Assembly (NCBI RefSeq): GCF_902459465.1
Contig: NC_047067.1
Coordinates: 20,769,680 to 20,833,679, forward strand
Length of the DNA: 64,000 bases
Origin: Asterias rubens
Taxonomy: Eukaryota > Echinodermata > Asteroidea > Forcipulatida > Asteriidae
Direction: 5' to 3'
How positions within the stretch are numbered: position 1 is the first letter of the stretch; the number at the start of each line of letters is the position of its first letter. The notes beneath the pieces are model-generated. The model saw only the letters and a program-made list of their open reading frames with translations, ran no database searches and was not told where the DNA came from. The position numbers were made by a program, and so were the translations under genes. Shown here in pieces: positions 45,723 to 58,555 of the stretch.

Positions 45723-46541
45723 CAATAACTCACAGGAGACACAGAGTGACAATGAAATATAAGGAATTTAGTCAGCCCTGAAAACCCTAAAATAATAAAA
45801 AACAAGCTTAGAGATAAATTGTGAGCAGCAAATGTTGAATGAAAATTTACACGATGGAAGGATGGTGGAGTCTTAAGGAGACGGGACAAATCATTTGGGA
45901 GAACGCTTAAACAACTTTCCAGCTTGGACTACACACAGGTGCATTGCTTAGGGGTTATGGCTAGATATGCTGATCATTAAAATAAAAAAAACTCCAATTC
46001 CGCAGACAATATGGCTCCCTGCTGAACAGATGGTCTGTGCTGGTCATGTGGGGGAGGTCACTTGCCCTTTAAGAAGGTTATTCCAGGTTGTTATACACTG
46101 CTGCTCATTGATATAGGATGCAACAACATCTTGAAGGTGAATGCAAGCAAACAGCCTTTGTTTTGTATGGTTGGACGTTGGATGTAAATGGCAAAACCCG
46201 CCAGCAGTTGCTGTACTCTTATGAAACTTTCATTGTTTTACACTTTGTGGTTTGTTCAGTTAGCCACCATTTACATCAAATATCAGATATGTATTTTATT
46301 GGAAAATTTTATTTTCAATAACTCACAGGAGACACAGAGTGACAATTATAAGGAATTTAGTTAGCCTTGAAAACCCTAAAATAAAAAATAAAAAAACAAG
46401 CTCAGAGATAAATTGTGAGCAGCAAATGTTGAATGAAAATTTACACAGGGGAAGGACGGTGGAGTCTTAAGGAGACGGGACAAATCATTTGGGAGATTGC
46501 TATAAACAACTTTCCAGCTTGGACTACACACAGGTGCATTG
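45723..46541 (+). repeat. Pair of 225-bp direct repeats around 370 bp
   Basis: Copy 1 is 45723-45946 and copy 2 is 46316-46541, both starting CAATAACTCACAGGAGACAC and ending CTACACACAGGTGCATTG. They are above 90% identical by eye, with small indels. The ends are not TG...CA and no priming site is evident, so LTRs are not supported. A tandem segmental duplication of about 593 bp period is the simplest reading. Confidence 0.85.
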
Positions 46542-46974
46542 AAAAATTTTACCACATACTTTAATTATTTATTTATTTTTTTGGTTTAAAAAACTTATAA
46601 ATGTTTCCCAATGACGATTTGCTTATGCTGAGGTAGAAGCGTGTTCTTAGTAACACAGGTTCATTTCATTCCAGAAGGTTGTGAAATTGCTGTTCTAAAG
46701 CATTTTTTTGTTCATGGCTCTTCTTCATTAAGACAACGATGGGGGAGTCCATAGGTAATGATGGTAAATGACTCATGGCGTCTACGTTCTTAAGATGTTT
46801 GTTCAATTAATACAGCCGTCACAGTTCAACACTTTCTGCGACTGTGAAACCATCTTGAAATAAAGTTGACTTTAGGTGAAAAGTGCAGATGCAATAAAAG
46901 CTTGTTGTGAGTAAGGAATGATGACCCGGGGTGCTCAGTCAGGTAAAGACATAAATGGCTTCAGTCTCCTAATA

Positions 46975-47310
46975 ACATTTCTTCCTTCATTACACATTTT
47001 ATTAAGGTTTATTGCCTTCACACTGTTTTCTTTAAATGGTTCAAGAAATTAGTAAATAGGGAAGACCAATTTGGTCTATGTCGACTTCTCAAGTTCTCAA
47101 TCATCCATTTCAGAAAATGGAAATAAACAAATACATTTAATATGATTGGTTCCTTCATTACACATTTGTTGAGGTTTATTGTCTAGGCATACATTGTGGG
47201 GTTTTTCAAATGGTTCAAGGAATGACCAAATTGAGATGTCCAATTTGGTTTCAGATCAATCTGTGTTGGCTTCTCATTTCAGAAAGTGGAAATCAAATCA
47301 ACAAATAAAT
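46975..47310 (+). repeat. Imperfect 170-bp tandem duplication
   Basis: Two diverged units both contain CTTCATTACACATTT, GAGGTTTATTG or AAGGTTTATTG, AAATGGTTCAAG, a CCAATTTGGT stretch and CATTTCAGAAA followed by TGGAAAT. The second unit starts near 47148. Confidence 0.7.
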
Positions 47311-48650
47311 CTCCCTTTTGACACCAAGGCTTGGCCTCCGACAGTAATTTTGAAAACATACTTTAAGACTCAGTACGGGATTGCAAACAAGCGAATGGCG
47401 CCTACTCCAGAGCCAATGTTTCGTCTGAAGATTCAAAAAAGGCCTAACATTTCTGAAGTCTGTGTACATTTAGATGGTCTGTACTATTCCTGTCTCTGTT
47501 CACTGGTGTCCTCTTCCTTAATATTTAAACACTGCTGTTCCATGAAATCAGTTATTTTTGGTGAGGGACCAGTCAGAAACCAGCTGCTGACTGGCGCATA
47601 GTGTACGTGGGATCAAATAAAGTGTATGTCTGGAATGTAAGTCGGAACTTCCTGTGAAATATCTGAAATGACGATTTATTTTCTCATTTCGTGCTTTCAA
47701 TTACTCATTGCCTTAGACCACTGTAGAACAATTTTTTTATTTTTTTTTAACCTTTGGCTGTGAAGTTATCGAACGAACATGCTTCAGAAAAAAAGCATCC
47801 GAAGCCCATTCGTGTAAATTAAAAGATGCTTGGCATAAAAATTAACAGTCATTAAAAGTAGAGTCAGTAAGTTTGTTTAGCTTTTTATTTTCAGTTGGAG
47901 GGAGCAGTTGTGTATTTTTAGTTTTTTTCTGTTGTTGATATTGCCTTTCAAAAAACTCTTTACTTGACAGTTTGCTTTGAATGCCTGAAGTTTCACCAAG
48001 ATCAAGTTTTGCCTTATTGATTTTGCCAATATTGCTTTCTTAGATGTCTCTTGCTAGACAAGTCTTTGTCTTGTGTGGTATGTCAGTCATCTTGAATTGC
48101 ACACTTATTGAAAGAAAACTGCCTTTGCAGAGGAAAGCAAGAAACAGATGCAAGTATACAGACTGACAAGTATTTTCAGTTCGGATTGAATATCGGGGTT
48201 GTCACTGTCTTGACAAAAAGCTATTGAGAATGATTCAAAGAGAAGGTTGCAAAATGCTTCCAAATATCCTGAGGTTTGTTGACATCTTGGACTTGCAGTG
48301 AACATGTAGGGAAGTATTTTGCATTGTATTTGTTTACACTTTGGTCTTCTTTGGGGAGAATGGAATCAATATCAGCCTGACAGAATGGGCAGAGGGTAAC
48401 CAGTGAGCTTCCCTTGGGCCAATATGCACAAATTGCAGGCGGATAGGCACCAAAAATATGTATTAAAATGTAATGTAAGTTCATTTTCATTTGGCGATCT
48501 GCAATTCAGATATTTCTGTTGGTACAAGAGTACCTCTTTGGCTTAATTAACAGAAACAATCTTTAGGGTGGAATGCCTTGTGCTCTTTATGGCCATTTCA
48601 ATTCAGTGATGACTTTCCAAGGTATAGAAGGACCTTGAATGTAGTGAGCG
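47311..48650. other. Non-coding, nothing recognised
   Basis: One 140-codon open frame spans 47179-47601. It overlaps the tandem duplication and has no recognisable domain, so it is not called a gene. The remainder is AT-rich with no supported features. Confidence 0.5.
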
Positions 48651-48654
48651 ATAT

Positions 48655-49085
48655 CCTGTACTAATTCCCATGTCAGGGTATAGAATCCAACAGTAAACCA
48701 TGCCACCAGTAAACCATGCTGTGCTATTACAAACTGTTTCTACAACCTCCAGTCTTATGATGATGAGGTCATTTGGGTTTTAAATCCTATGGGATAACAA
48801 TTATGTAATATCTACCCTGGTACACATCTGTATTGGTCATCAGCGGGTTTCAAATGGACATACTGTACACTGGACTGCAGGTATGTAGTGGTCTGAACTA
48901 TGGTCGGAGGGTGAGGTCATTCTGGCCTCAAATCCTATGGGATAACAATATTGTGTAATAACTACTGGGTCACTGAGATGATTCCCTTACCTTTCTCTAT
49001 GGTTGGTTGTACAGGTAATGTACACTGGTCTGTTTGTCATCCATGATGGAATCCAAATGTACACTAGACTGCAGGCAAGGTTTTA
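48655..49085 (+). repeat. Diverged local direct repeats
   Basis: AAATCCTATGGGATAACAAT occurs near 48782 and 48933, each preceded by GAGGTCATT and followed by a GTGTAATA or TATGTAATA stretch. TGTACACTGG or TGTACACTAG followed by ACTGCAGG occurs near 48863 and 49060. The period is about 150-190 bp. Just after it, the phrase ACTGGGTGTCC is repeated between 49119 and 49200. Confidence 0.65.
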
Positions 49086-49645
49086 GCAAGGGTTTAGTTG
49101 ACTGAAAATGTAAAAAACTGGGTGTCCAAATTGTTCACTTACAATACATGGACAACATTACCAGATAAAACTGGGTGTCCAAACTTAAAACAGGGTGTCC
49201 ACAAGACACCCAGACACCCTTCTTGCTAACACTATGACTGCAGGCCTGAGGCCAGTGATCTTGTAGAGGCCAGTAAACTCAAGACTGGAGAAGTTCAGCT
49301 GGGTTGTGTGTTTTTGTTCCAATGTTTACTTTCAGTCTGGTAAATATTTTACAAATCAATGGAGGGGATCACAGATTAATCATAAAAGAGAGATGTATGT
49401 AAATGTTTCTAAGTTAAATCAAAACAGTTCTCATGTTGAACTGTGTCTATATTGTTTTTCTTTCTCTCCTTTTCTTTCATTCTGGTTCTAGTTATTTTGA
49501 CCCACAAGTCCTGCAGTCTTGTGATTTTCCACCACAAATTCAAGCACTGTATTTATATTTTACAAAACAAAATCTTGATCTACCTATTTCATGTTTGTGT
49601 ATCTGCTGTTAAGGATTTGAGGTAGTCTCTCATTTCTGGACATGT

Positions 49646-49710
49646 TCGGTGGTCTAGTGTTTAAGATATCTGTTTAAAATGTGGGGTCGTGGTTCGAACC
49701 CCACCAGGGT
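49646..49710 (+). mobile_element. tRNA-derived SINE head
   Basis: An A-box-like GGTGGTCTAGTGTTTAAG and a perfect B box GGTTCGAACCC (49691-49701) are followed by CCACCAGGGTAGC. The D-loop and acceptor pairing are poor, so this is a SINE relic and not a tRNA gene. Confidence 0.65.
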
Positions 49711-51125
49711 AGCATACCTGTAGAGTCCTTACCTTAGGACCCAGGAGAGTGTCTTAAATTAGTGCAAGGGTAACACCCAAATGACATTCTTCCTCCCTGA
49801 TGCAGTTAATATTTATTAAATATCTGGTAAGGAAGTGTTGTGTGAAATAACTGAAAAGTACAAGTGAACTGTTGATAGTACAATGTACCAGTGGCCACAT
49901 GACATTAGAAAATAGTTCCGTCAAAAATGAAAAAAAAAATTTACAACGTGTTTTAATTCTCATCAAAAAGATTGATGTAATCAGACTGTTATAATTATGG
50001 TGCAGACAGTAAACTCATCAGGTTTTTCTTTATCAATATTGATTTTTTGGTTATAAACAGTGATGACTCAACAGCCCTCGTTGGTTTTGCTTTGTCTATT
50101 TGGCAGTCCAGAACAACGATGTTCATTATTCAAAAGATATTTGTTATTTTTTATGACTACAGTATTATTGTATAATTTATGAAAATTTAAATGGAAAAGG
50201 GATAAATTGTTTAAAGAAAATAAATATAAACAATGGCAGACTTTTCTACACAATAATGCATGGAAAATATGTGCAGGTGTGCACAATTTGACTTAATTGA
50301 TAGACCATGTAGAATGATATTGCAATTTAAAAAATTAACATTTTCTGAAGAAAAAAACCCTAAACAATACAGTGTCAAATGCTGCATGCTTCACAAAATA
50401 TTTCTCTATTTGAAAAAATCCGTTTGGACTGAAATATAATCAATTTATGGCTTTCATCAGCCGTGAGTGTTTAAGTGAGCCGTAAATCAAAATGTAACGT
50501 CTTTGTTGAAAGCGATCTTTCAACCCGACATATTTAAGTCTGCCTCATAATAAAGCTGACTGTAAATTGCTGATGACAAACTGAAATGTAAGATCTTTTC
50601 ATTGTTTAATAGGCCTCTTCCGGTGAGTGGCAGCGTATTTCATTTTGCTGATTTTAGAACTCCAATTACAACGGTTTTTCCCTTCCGTATTTCAAGTTTC
50701 TATCAAACCGGTATTTATGTAGTCGCTAGCGTTCATTGAGCTGAACACTGTACTTTTATCATGCAAAATATCATCATTTTGTATTCATACTACAATGCAT
50801 TGTTTAAATACATTTACATTGATGCTTTGCCTTTTTCACCAGTCATCGCTCTATTATTTTTAACCACATGGGAAAGAAATTAATTCTCAGTGCATGTGAA
50901 TGCACTCTGCCATGTATGTGAAACGCCTCAGGCAATCACTGATCTGGTGGTAAAAAGGCGTGCAAATGGACAAGTATGACCAGCACCAGCGTTGAATGAT
51001 AAAACACATTGACCAACCGTTTTTATATCGCAATATTGTAAAAAATTGTTTACCATTGCACCAGTGTGAAATTAAGCATTGTATACTCAGCGCTTTCCCA
51101 AATTTTGTGAAAAAAGGCAAATCAC
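49711..51125. other. Non-coding, possible conserved segment
   Basis: No coding exon recognised. The part from about 50440 to 50600 (around GGCTTTCATCAGCCGTGAGT) has less repetitive composition than its surroundings and might be regulatory. That is inference only. Confidence 0.4.
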
Positions 51126-51126
51126 T

Positions 51127-51182
51127 GTGGTGAGGTTCAAACCCACGACCTTTGCATTTGTACCACTAGACCGTGGAGCTAG
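51127..51182 (-). mobile_element. tRNA-derived SINE head, minus strand
   Basis: Read on the minus strand it gives AGCTCCACGGTCTAGTGGTA (A box) and GGGTTTGAACCTC (B box, complement of about 51131-51143), correctly spaced. Stem pairing is incomplete, so a functional tRNA is unlikely. Confidence 0.65.
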
Positions 51183-53432
51183 CCAAGCAGTTCAACCTTC
51201 GTCATTTTCCGCAACTGCTACAAAAACTTTGTGTCATATGATCTATAAATATGAAAAAATCAATGAATCATTTCAAGTATTTGTCAGTTTTTAAATTTCA
51301 TAAATCTTTCCCAAACATAAATACAGCGATGATTGGCCACCAACATTATTTTTAAAACTGCAAGTTATTGAAATGAAGATTTTTCCTATAAAAATCATTC
51401 AAGATGTAGGCCTATGTGTAGTTTTATTTGAACCATTATTGAAGAACTGACTGGCAGATAAAAGGAAATGTGTAATACTATAGCTCCTAGCTGTGTCCCT
51501 CGATGCCCAAAGATATTTCCACCTTCAATATCCCCTTATTGGAATCATTCATCATGTTGATGCTATTATTAATAAAATCTTAAAGTTGAAAGTACTTGTG
51601 CGAGCTGTTAAGCGATAATAATTCCCTCTCTACCCGAGGGATCAATTAGGTGGAAAATGAACTTTGTAAAAAGTCCGTCCTGTTGTGGCAGAGAAAGGTC
51701 TGTCTAAGAACGCTGGGGTTTTTCACTCGGGCTGACGGGCGACTGCAGTGAGGAGAGGACATAGGGGGTTGCCAGCGGTCAGAGACTGCACAGTGACTCA
51801 TACTTGTGATTTATCATCATCCTGATTAGCAATTTCAATATCATACACCATTCATGTTTTATCATGTTGTTATAATTGTCAGACACCCACCCTGTTTACT
51901 TGTACAGTAAAGCGATAATAAGTGCCACAAGGGACCTGACTATTTGTATATGTCCAGCCTTGGTGTGGATGTATAGAAATGGATACATGTCTACACATGT
52001 GAGTAAGGGTCTGTTTACTCCATTTTGGATTCCATCAAAGTTGTTCAGGAGGCGATTATTTTCAAGTTCAAATCAGCACAGGGCAGAGTCCAGATAATCG
52101 TTAGATTATTTAAGAACTAGACCAGGAGTTCAAAGTCTGTGTTCAAGTCCGATGATTAATAGTAAGTATATCTAGAACTACAAGCTTTGATAAAACTACA
52201 ATGCGCATTACTTACGTAAACTGGTGAATGTTTGTTTGACACATATAGATTTTCCACGAGTCAATTGATAGTTTCCCGTTTCTAATACATGTAGACTTAG
52301 TTTAAGTCTTTTTGTTTTGGACTGAAAATGTCCTCTGTAATCCATAAACTTAAGGGTTTTTGGCCTCGAGTCCGACACAGAAAGTCATTTGTTGTACACA
52401 TGACTTTCTAAACTTGTGGATTTGTTTGTGATCTAATAGGTTTTACATAGTGATCATTGACATTCATGTTTACCCTTCACATTTCCCTGTTGCCAGCGGG
52501 GGACCGGGGGACCTATACAATGTTTGTATTGCTTTGTTGATCAATGCTGTACTAGTCTGCTAGTGATTTTTTTGTAAGGATTTCTTGGATCAGAAGAAAA
52601 TTACCAAGTGATTCTGCTTTCAAGTACAACAATTTTGTCCATAAGTTTACAATTTGCGGAACCGCATCCTTGTACTCTATGTGTTTTGTAAATTTTACTG
52701 CATGAGTGTACATTTTATGTGTTGAAATAAATATAAATGGTACTTGACTGAGACTAAAACGAAAACGAAAGAGGTCTGTTCTCTTTTGATGATCAGAATT
52801 TGAACTAAAATATGTAATGAAATTGTACCATTATGATTTAGTATCAGGAACGTGACGATGGGCAAACTGTAACTCGATCCTGTAGATGGATCCATCTGTT
52901 AAGAGTTTTATTGAGGGCTGAACCCTATACTGTTCATTCACTTGAAGGTTGAACATGTACTTTGGCTACAGGTTCATTCATATCACAATCAGGGTTATGC
53001 TCCACTGCGCACAACACAGTTGCATATTTCAGCTTGTGCCCACCCAACCAGTAGGCATTGTTTGACAACACAGGTGTCTCCATTTTACGCTAACGCTTTT
53101 GGGAAAAAATTTAGAAAAAAAATCCAAAACACATTTATGCACCTGCTATAGTTGTGAAATCAGCCATGGGTTGCAAGCTTCCCTCACTTTGGGTTTCTAT
53201 TTCTTTTAGTTGTCCCAACAAATGGCTACCTAAAAAGGTACATTTATTGAGCAACTTCAACATGTGTTCAACAAATTCATTTCTTTGTTACAAATATTTC
53301 TAACAAACCACATTGGCTTACAGTATGTATTTTGATCCATGACTCTCTCCATAGAAACTGTGAAGAAAAACAAATTCGTCAATTTTATAAGTTTTTCTCA
53401 GTAGATTGAAAACAGGATTTGTATCAAACAGT
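51183..53432. other. Non-coding, possible regulatory island
   Basis: No coding exon recognised. The stretch 51490-51800 has higher complexity and GC than the flanks (CTCTACCCGAGGGATCAATT, then GGGCTGACGGGCGACTGC) and could be a promoter, exon or enhancer. Nothing in it proves which. Confidence 0.35.
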
Positions 53433-53555
53433 CAAGTGCCATGGTGGCCTGTGCTTTTGCTGTGGTGCCCTTTGCATAGTTCCAACTTAAAAAAATCCTT
53501 GTAGAAGTGGCCCGTATCAGAGGGAAATTGCTGTGCCCCTTCAATTGTGAAGTAA
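53433..53555 (+). repeat. Interspersed repeat, family R1 copy 3
   Basis: This is the best + strand copy, with TTTGCTGTGGTGCCCTTTGC, CTTGTAGAAGTGGCCCGTA, GAGGGAAATTGCTGTGCCCC and CAATTGTGAAGT. It aligns along its length with the reverse complement of 63661-63800. Confidence 0.8.
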
Positions 53556-54635
53556 ATAATTACAGGACTTCACGTTTTGGTAAACACATGATGTATGAAA
53601 AACCAACAGTCAGGTTCCTACTTGACATGAGAATTAGTGCTATAGTATTCACTGTGAATGGATGGGAACCTGACCAAGATGGCCACACCATGATAAGGTT
53701 TTTAAAATTCAATTTTTTTTCTTCAAAACTTCTCTTTAACTTGCAGAAGTTCCGTTTCACCCTTGTGGTTAACGATGATTATAGACTGTGTCATTCGCCT
53801 GGGATCATAATAGATATTGAAAGTACATCATGGTCTGTTCATTGACTTGCAATGTGTGAGCAATTAAGTGTCCCACATTTATGGGTATCATTTTCAAAAT
53901 ACTTGCTTCTCAAAAAGTGCAAGTTTAGGTTGAAGTTTGGAGTTTGGAGTTTTTGATGGTTTTCTTCTTTTATTGTTAATTAAAAAAAGAAAGAGAAAAT
54001 TAACACTCATTTTATCTCTTATGTCACATTCAATACTCAAGTATATTTGGCTGAACCACAAACAAAAACCATAAAAAAGTGCTATTTTTATTGGGTCTAC
54101 AACAAAATTAATCAAGAAGTATGAGATAATCAGTGACGTCCAAGCTTTCTGAAAATATATCATCACTTTTATAGCGCCCTCAAGTGTTGTATCAATTTGT
54201 AATAAAAATGTGTAACAAAATGAACAAAACATTGTGCATTATGGGTTCATAGAGCAATACTGCCTGCACTATAATCCATTGTGACTGTATGTGTATAGCC
54301 CCCTCTTCTGTTTGATGATGGTCAGTCATGCATGACACAAAATAATGCTCTTTGAAACTTGTGATTTTGGAAAGTGTGTATTGTGAATAGAGCCCTCTAT
54401 AGTTGAGTTTCATCCAAGCCTGCCCAATGTCTCCATATAGGTACGTACATTGTAATGTGTATGAGTTGTACACGTGTGTTTTTACAAAGAAGTTCTTTGT
54501 TCAAAATGATGCATTTCTGTTTGTGTTTTGCATCAACAAAGTGCTTTAAAGAGTTACAGTATTGTTGAATGCAGTGTATTTGAATCCAGTCTTTTGTATA
54601 CAATGTGGATGAATGTGTTAAGAATTAATGTTGGG
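53556..54635. other. Non-coding, nothing recognised
   Basis: AT-rich sequence with a few open frames near 110 codons, none with a recognisable domain or splice context. Confidence 0.5.
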
Positions 54636-54639
54636 ATGT

Positions 54640-54985
54640 CAGAGTGTAGAATAGTCACTGTTAAATTCTCATCACTAAGTTGCTCTTTTGGAGAGCACTT
54701 CAGGAAGTTGGTCTTTTGAATACATTGGAGGTTTGTGTAAAGATTGGCTGCTGGGATTCTCATCACATGAGGGCGCCCTTCTGGAAAGTTAGTACTTCAG
54801 GAAGTTGGTCGTTTCAATACGATTGGAAAATAGTGTTTTAAGTATGACTGTTTGGATGCAGAATGTCAGAGTGTAAAACTGTAATTAGAAGAAAAAAATA
54901 ATTTCCTGTTAAATTTTAATCACATGAGGGCGCTGTTCTGGAGAGCATTTCAGGAATTGTGCCTCATGAATCAATGGAATGGAAA
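54640..54985 (+). repeat. Three diverged direct repeats, about 110-150 bp
   Basis: The phrases TGTCAGAGTGTA, CTCATCAC or AATCACATGAGGGCGC, TTCTGGAGAGCA or TTTGGAGAGCA, and CTTCAGGAAGTTGGTC recur three times in the same order, with variable spacing and loss of parts. Confidence 0.7.
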
Positions 54986-55997
54986 GTATGTGAAAACAAA
55001 AATTACTTCTAAATAAAGGTCCTTCCAAGTAAATCAAGCTTGTTTTGGTTTGTACATTGCTCATTCACTTTCAGCCACAAAGGCAAGCGAAGGCTTGTAA
55101 CTTATTTAATCACAGTACATTCTTAAAACCAATTATACAAAAATCTTGTAGAATGTGGCCCAGCCCAGGGCAAAATAAGTCTTGATGTCTGAATGTACAC
55201 TGTTGAGTCACATTTCCCCGTACTAAACACATTCTTTGTTTATGGCCAGTCTGTAATTGATTTTTTGTTAGATTGGAAGGGGTTAGCTGGGGTCACACAT
55301 TCAATGTCCTTGTGTCCATGCACAGAAACAATAGACCACTCATAACAACTTCCCTCATCAGCTTTGAAAATGACCTTAAATTCAGTCCTTGTACCAGTGG
55401 TCATTGAGATAAGATTGCATACCAGTTCCAATTATCCTTGGCTAGTCTATCAATCACCTGATCAAATATCCTGTCACCCCAATCAGGGTAGCCATGACCA
55501 CTCACCCAGCCATTATAGCCACTAGCCAGACACTGACCACTGCTATGTCCACTCAGTATTTATGCATTATAAGACCTTGCCCTGTGCTGGCAAGGCCAAT
55601 GTGGCCATTGATGAAAGTTATGCATGCGTCACTACATGTAAAATCAACATGGTCTGAGGGTCATCTGACCATGATCTGACTAAGCTTGATAAAGGATCTG
55701 TCTGGCCTTAGGCTTGGTGGTCAAATAACAATTCCTTGAACGTGGCAGATTTTGATTAGAAATCATGGTTATTGAAAACAGGTGAAAGTCATTTTATTAT
55801 GTAGTGACGTAGATAACATCATAGATGATGTCATTAATATTACTTTCTTGTTCAAGATACTTGAAGTTGTTTTTTTCTTCATAATATTACGCAGTAATTG
55901 AATTTGATTTAAGATGTAAATATGTTTATTGTATGTTTAAGGGTTTTACAATGAGGTTTTGTAAGATTTCTTTTTAAGAGTAGTACAATTAGTAATT
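54986..55997. other. Non-coding, nothing recognised
   Basis: No coding exon, RNA gene or clear repeat recognised. There is a local excess of GACCACTG/AGCCA phrases near 55490-55550. Confidence 0.5.
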
Positions 55998-56380
55998 AAA
56001 GGCAGTGGACACTATGGGTAATTACTCAAAATAATTATTAGCGTAAAACCTTTCTTGGTGACGAGTATTGGGGAAAGGTTGATGGTATAAAACATTGTGT
56101 GAAACGGCTCCCTCTTAAGTGACGTAGTTGTCCAGAAAGAAGTAATTTTCCACAAATTTGATTTCGAGACCTCAAGTTTAGAGTTTGAGGTCTCGAAATC
56201 GAGCATCTGAAAGCACACTAACTTCGTGTGACCAGGGTGTTTTTTCTTTCATTATTATCTCGCAACTTCAACGACCGATTGAGCTCAAACTTTCACAGGT
56301 TTGTTATTTTATGCATATGTTGAGATACACCAACTGTGAAGACTAGTCTTTGACAATTACCAATAGTGTCCACTGTCTTT
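55998..56380. mobile_element. 383-bp MITE with foldback centre
   Basis: Termini AAAGGCAGTGGACACTATGG and ATAGTGTCCACTGTCTTT pair, followed by further pairing of GGTAATTACTCAAA against TGACAATTACC. The flanks fit a TA target duplication. An internal hairpin, TTTCGAGACCTCAA with TTGAGGTCTCGAAA, lies near 56161-56201. It is non-coding. I recall a very abundant repeat of this kind in sea star sequence; this is memory, not a search. Confidence 0.87.
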
Positions 56381-58555
56381 AGAAGTAGTACAGTTAACAT
56401 TTAATGAATGTAGACAACCACTTCATCACTATTGATGTCTTTGAGGGGGGAGGGGGGTGAAAGTCCATGACTGTGAGGGCCATTGTTTGTTTGTTATCAT
56501 ACACAATGCTGGTGGTAAGAACAACATTGACTGATTACGGCGTTTCTATTCTCTTTCATTACACACCAGCTCAGTCCAGACAACGCACAAGTCTTTCGTG
56601 ACTAAATGAAGTCCAATATTTAATCAAGTCTAATCAAGTGACTGGTCGTCACATGGCCATGGGAAACGGTCACGTTCTGCAAGTGTAAATTGATACTTGC
56701 TTGGCCGGGGTGACGATGATGTTAGTGCTGAGTAGATGTGACTGGCCGATGGCAATTAAATGTTGATAAATTATTCACGGCTGTGTGAGGTGACCAGTGT
56801 GTGTTGATCAATAAACACAGATCAGATGATCCATTTTAAGTAACTAATGAGTCCATATTCAAAGTAGATTTGTCATTGTATATTATTTATTGAGATAAGC
56901 AATGGTTAACAATTTAACACTGCAGTTTAGGTTTTTATAAACTTTGGAAAAACAACAATTTCACCCTTAGGTACTTCTTAAACATTCTAGTTGACACTTC
57001 AATGAATGCAGTACATTCTAGAATGTAGTGCATTTTGAACCGTGCATAATATAGAACAACTCCGTGACTCCTGCAATTTTTGGAGGGTTAAATTTCTACA
57101 ACATGTTCACCAATGGCTTCAACATTTGATCTAAATGCACGCTTGTTGACTGGTCCGTGGGAACTGTCCACAATGATCATTACAACAGAGTCTGTAATGA
57201 ATACCAGCATCCACCAATTCATTCCCAGGCCCAGGTCTCGTTTAACCCCCAGTTCCAGAAATCTTGTCTTCTCTTTCGCTTTCTTGCCCATAATTTGTTT
57301 TTTCCAGTAGTTTTAGCCAAGATGGGAATATTCATTGTTCACCTTTAAAGTGAGTCGTGCATACCTTGTCCAGTACAATTGATACAGCACAGGTCTCTTT
57401 ACGAGCAAGGATAATGTCCATGTCAATATTTTGGAAGCTAACCACCTTTCATTTTTTGATAATTTTTATTTCACAAACACAACAAACAGCAAAGCTACTG
57501 TTCAAAAACTTGACCTTTGTTGCAAACTCTTGAATGGATAGTTCTGGACAATGTGTATTTCATTGAATACCACATTACTGAAGCGGTATACAGACAGATA
57601 TTTCAAGGAATGTTTCTACACCATCAACTGAACTCAATCATGACAACTGAATCACTATTTGCAATTAACGGCTTTTAACCAATTAACAATACTGAAGAAC
57701 TGCAGGCAGTGTTTTGATGAGGTTACAACATGTAAACAAATTCAGAACAAATGCCCTTTAAAAAAAAAAAAAAATTCAAGTACAATATAAGGACATGAAA
57801 CGCTCTAAAAGGTCAAATTATGTGATAGATTCGGCCATTGTCTGTTGGTTTCCATGTGGGATTTTGTGACTCTTCAAGGCGTGATGTCACAAAGAGTGTT
57901 AAATGTTATTTCTCTTTGTTATTTTGTCAACTTAAGTCACATTGTTGTTGAAATTTTGTGTTTTGTTCATGAACCACATCTAAGATGTGAGAGATGGAAA
58001 GAAAACCAGGCCTTTAAGAATAAAGAAAGAGAGAATTTAACAATATGTGAAAATCGTTGAAGAATTTTATAATGGATAAGCACTTCAGATTGAAGAGTGA
58101 ACCTTGAAAGATTTCAAGTTTGAAATTCAATCATTTTCAGAATAGATTGCCCTGATAGCAGCTTAGTGTACTTGTGAAGTACTTTTGTGCACGACACGAA
58201 CGTGGGATTCAAAATGCTTCCCAGTACATGTTTGTGCATTGTTGTGAATATATGGGTTGTGTTGGAGAACTTTTTTACAATAAAGAGAGTGTTTGCGTCA
58301 GCTTTGTTTGGCATGGTCTTGAATGGGCTGTTAAATCCTGTAATGCAAGTGTTAGTACCCCCCCCCCCAATGTTGGCCAAGAATGTAAAAGGAAAGGTAC
58401 ATGTTTCATTCAGTGATGAAAAACGTAGCATTGGTAGCTAGGAGACTGTTTGACGTTTCTGGTTTAAGTGCTAAGGGCGTACTGTGGATATCTAGCATTA
58501 GTCGTAGCTGTAGATGCCAATTCTGCCGTAATTATTCTCAAACTCTCAAGAAAAG
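56381..58555. other. Non-coding, possible regulatory island
   Basis: No coding exon recognised. The stretch 56640-56830 (GGTCGTCACATGGCCATGG, then GTTGATCAATAAACACAGATC) is of higher complexity and could be regulatory. An A run lies at 57759-57772 and a C run at 58362-58370. Confidence 0.4.

Noticed and set aside
45723-46541. LTR retrotransposon or solo LTR pair
   Set aside because: Direct repeats lack TG...CA ends, target duplications and a primer-binding site, and the middle is too short.
47179-47601. 140-codon plus-strand open frame as a gene
   Set aside because: No recognised domain; it starts inside a local tandem duplication, and no splice or poly(A) context supports it.
49646-49710. 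Functional tRNA gene
   Set aside because: B box is perfect but the D arm, anticodon stem and acceptor stem do not form.
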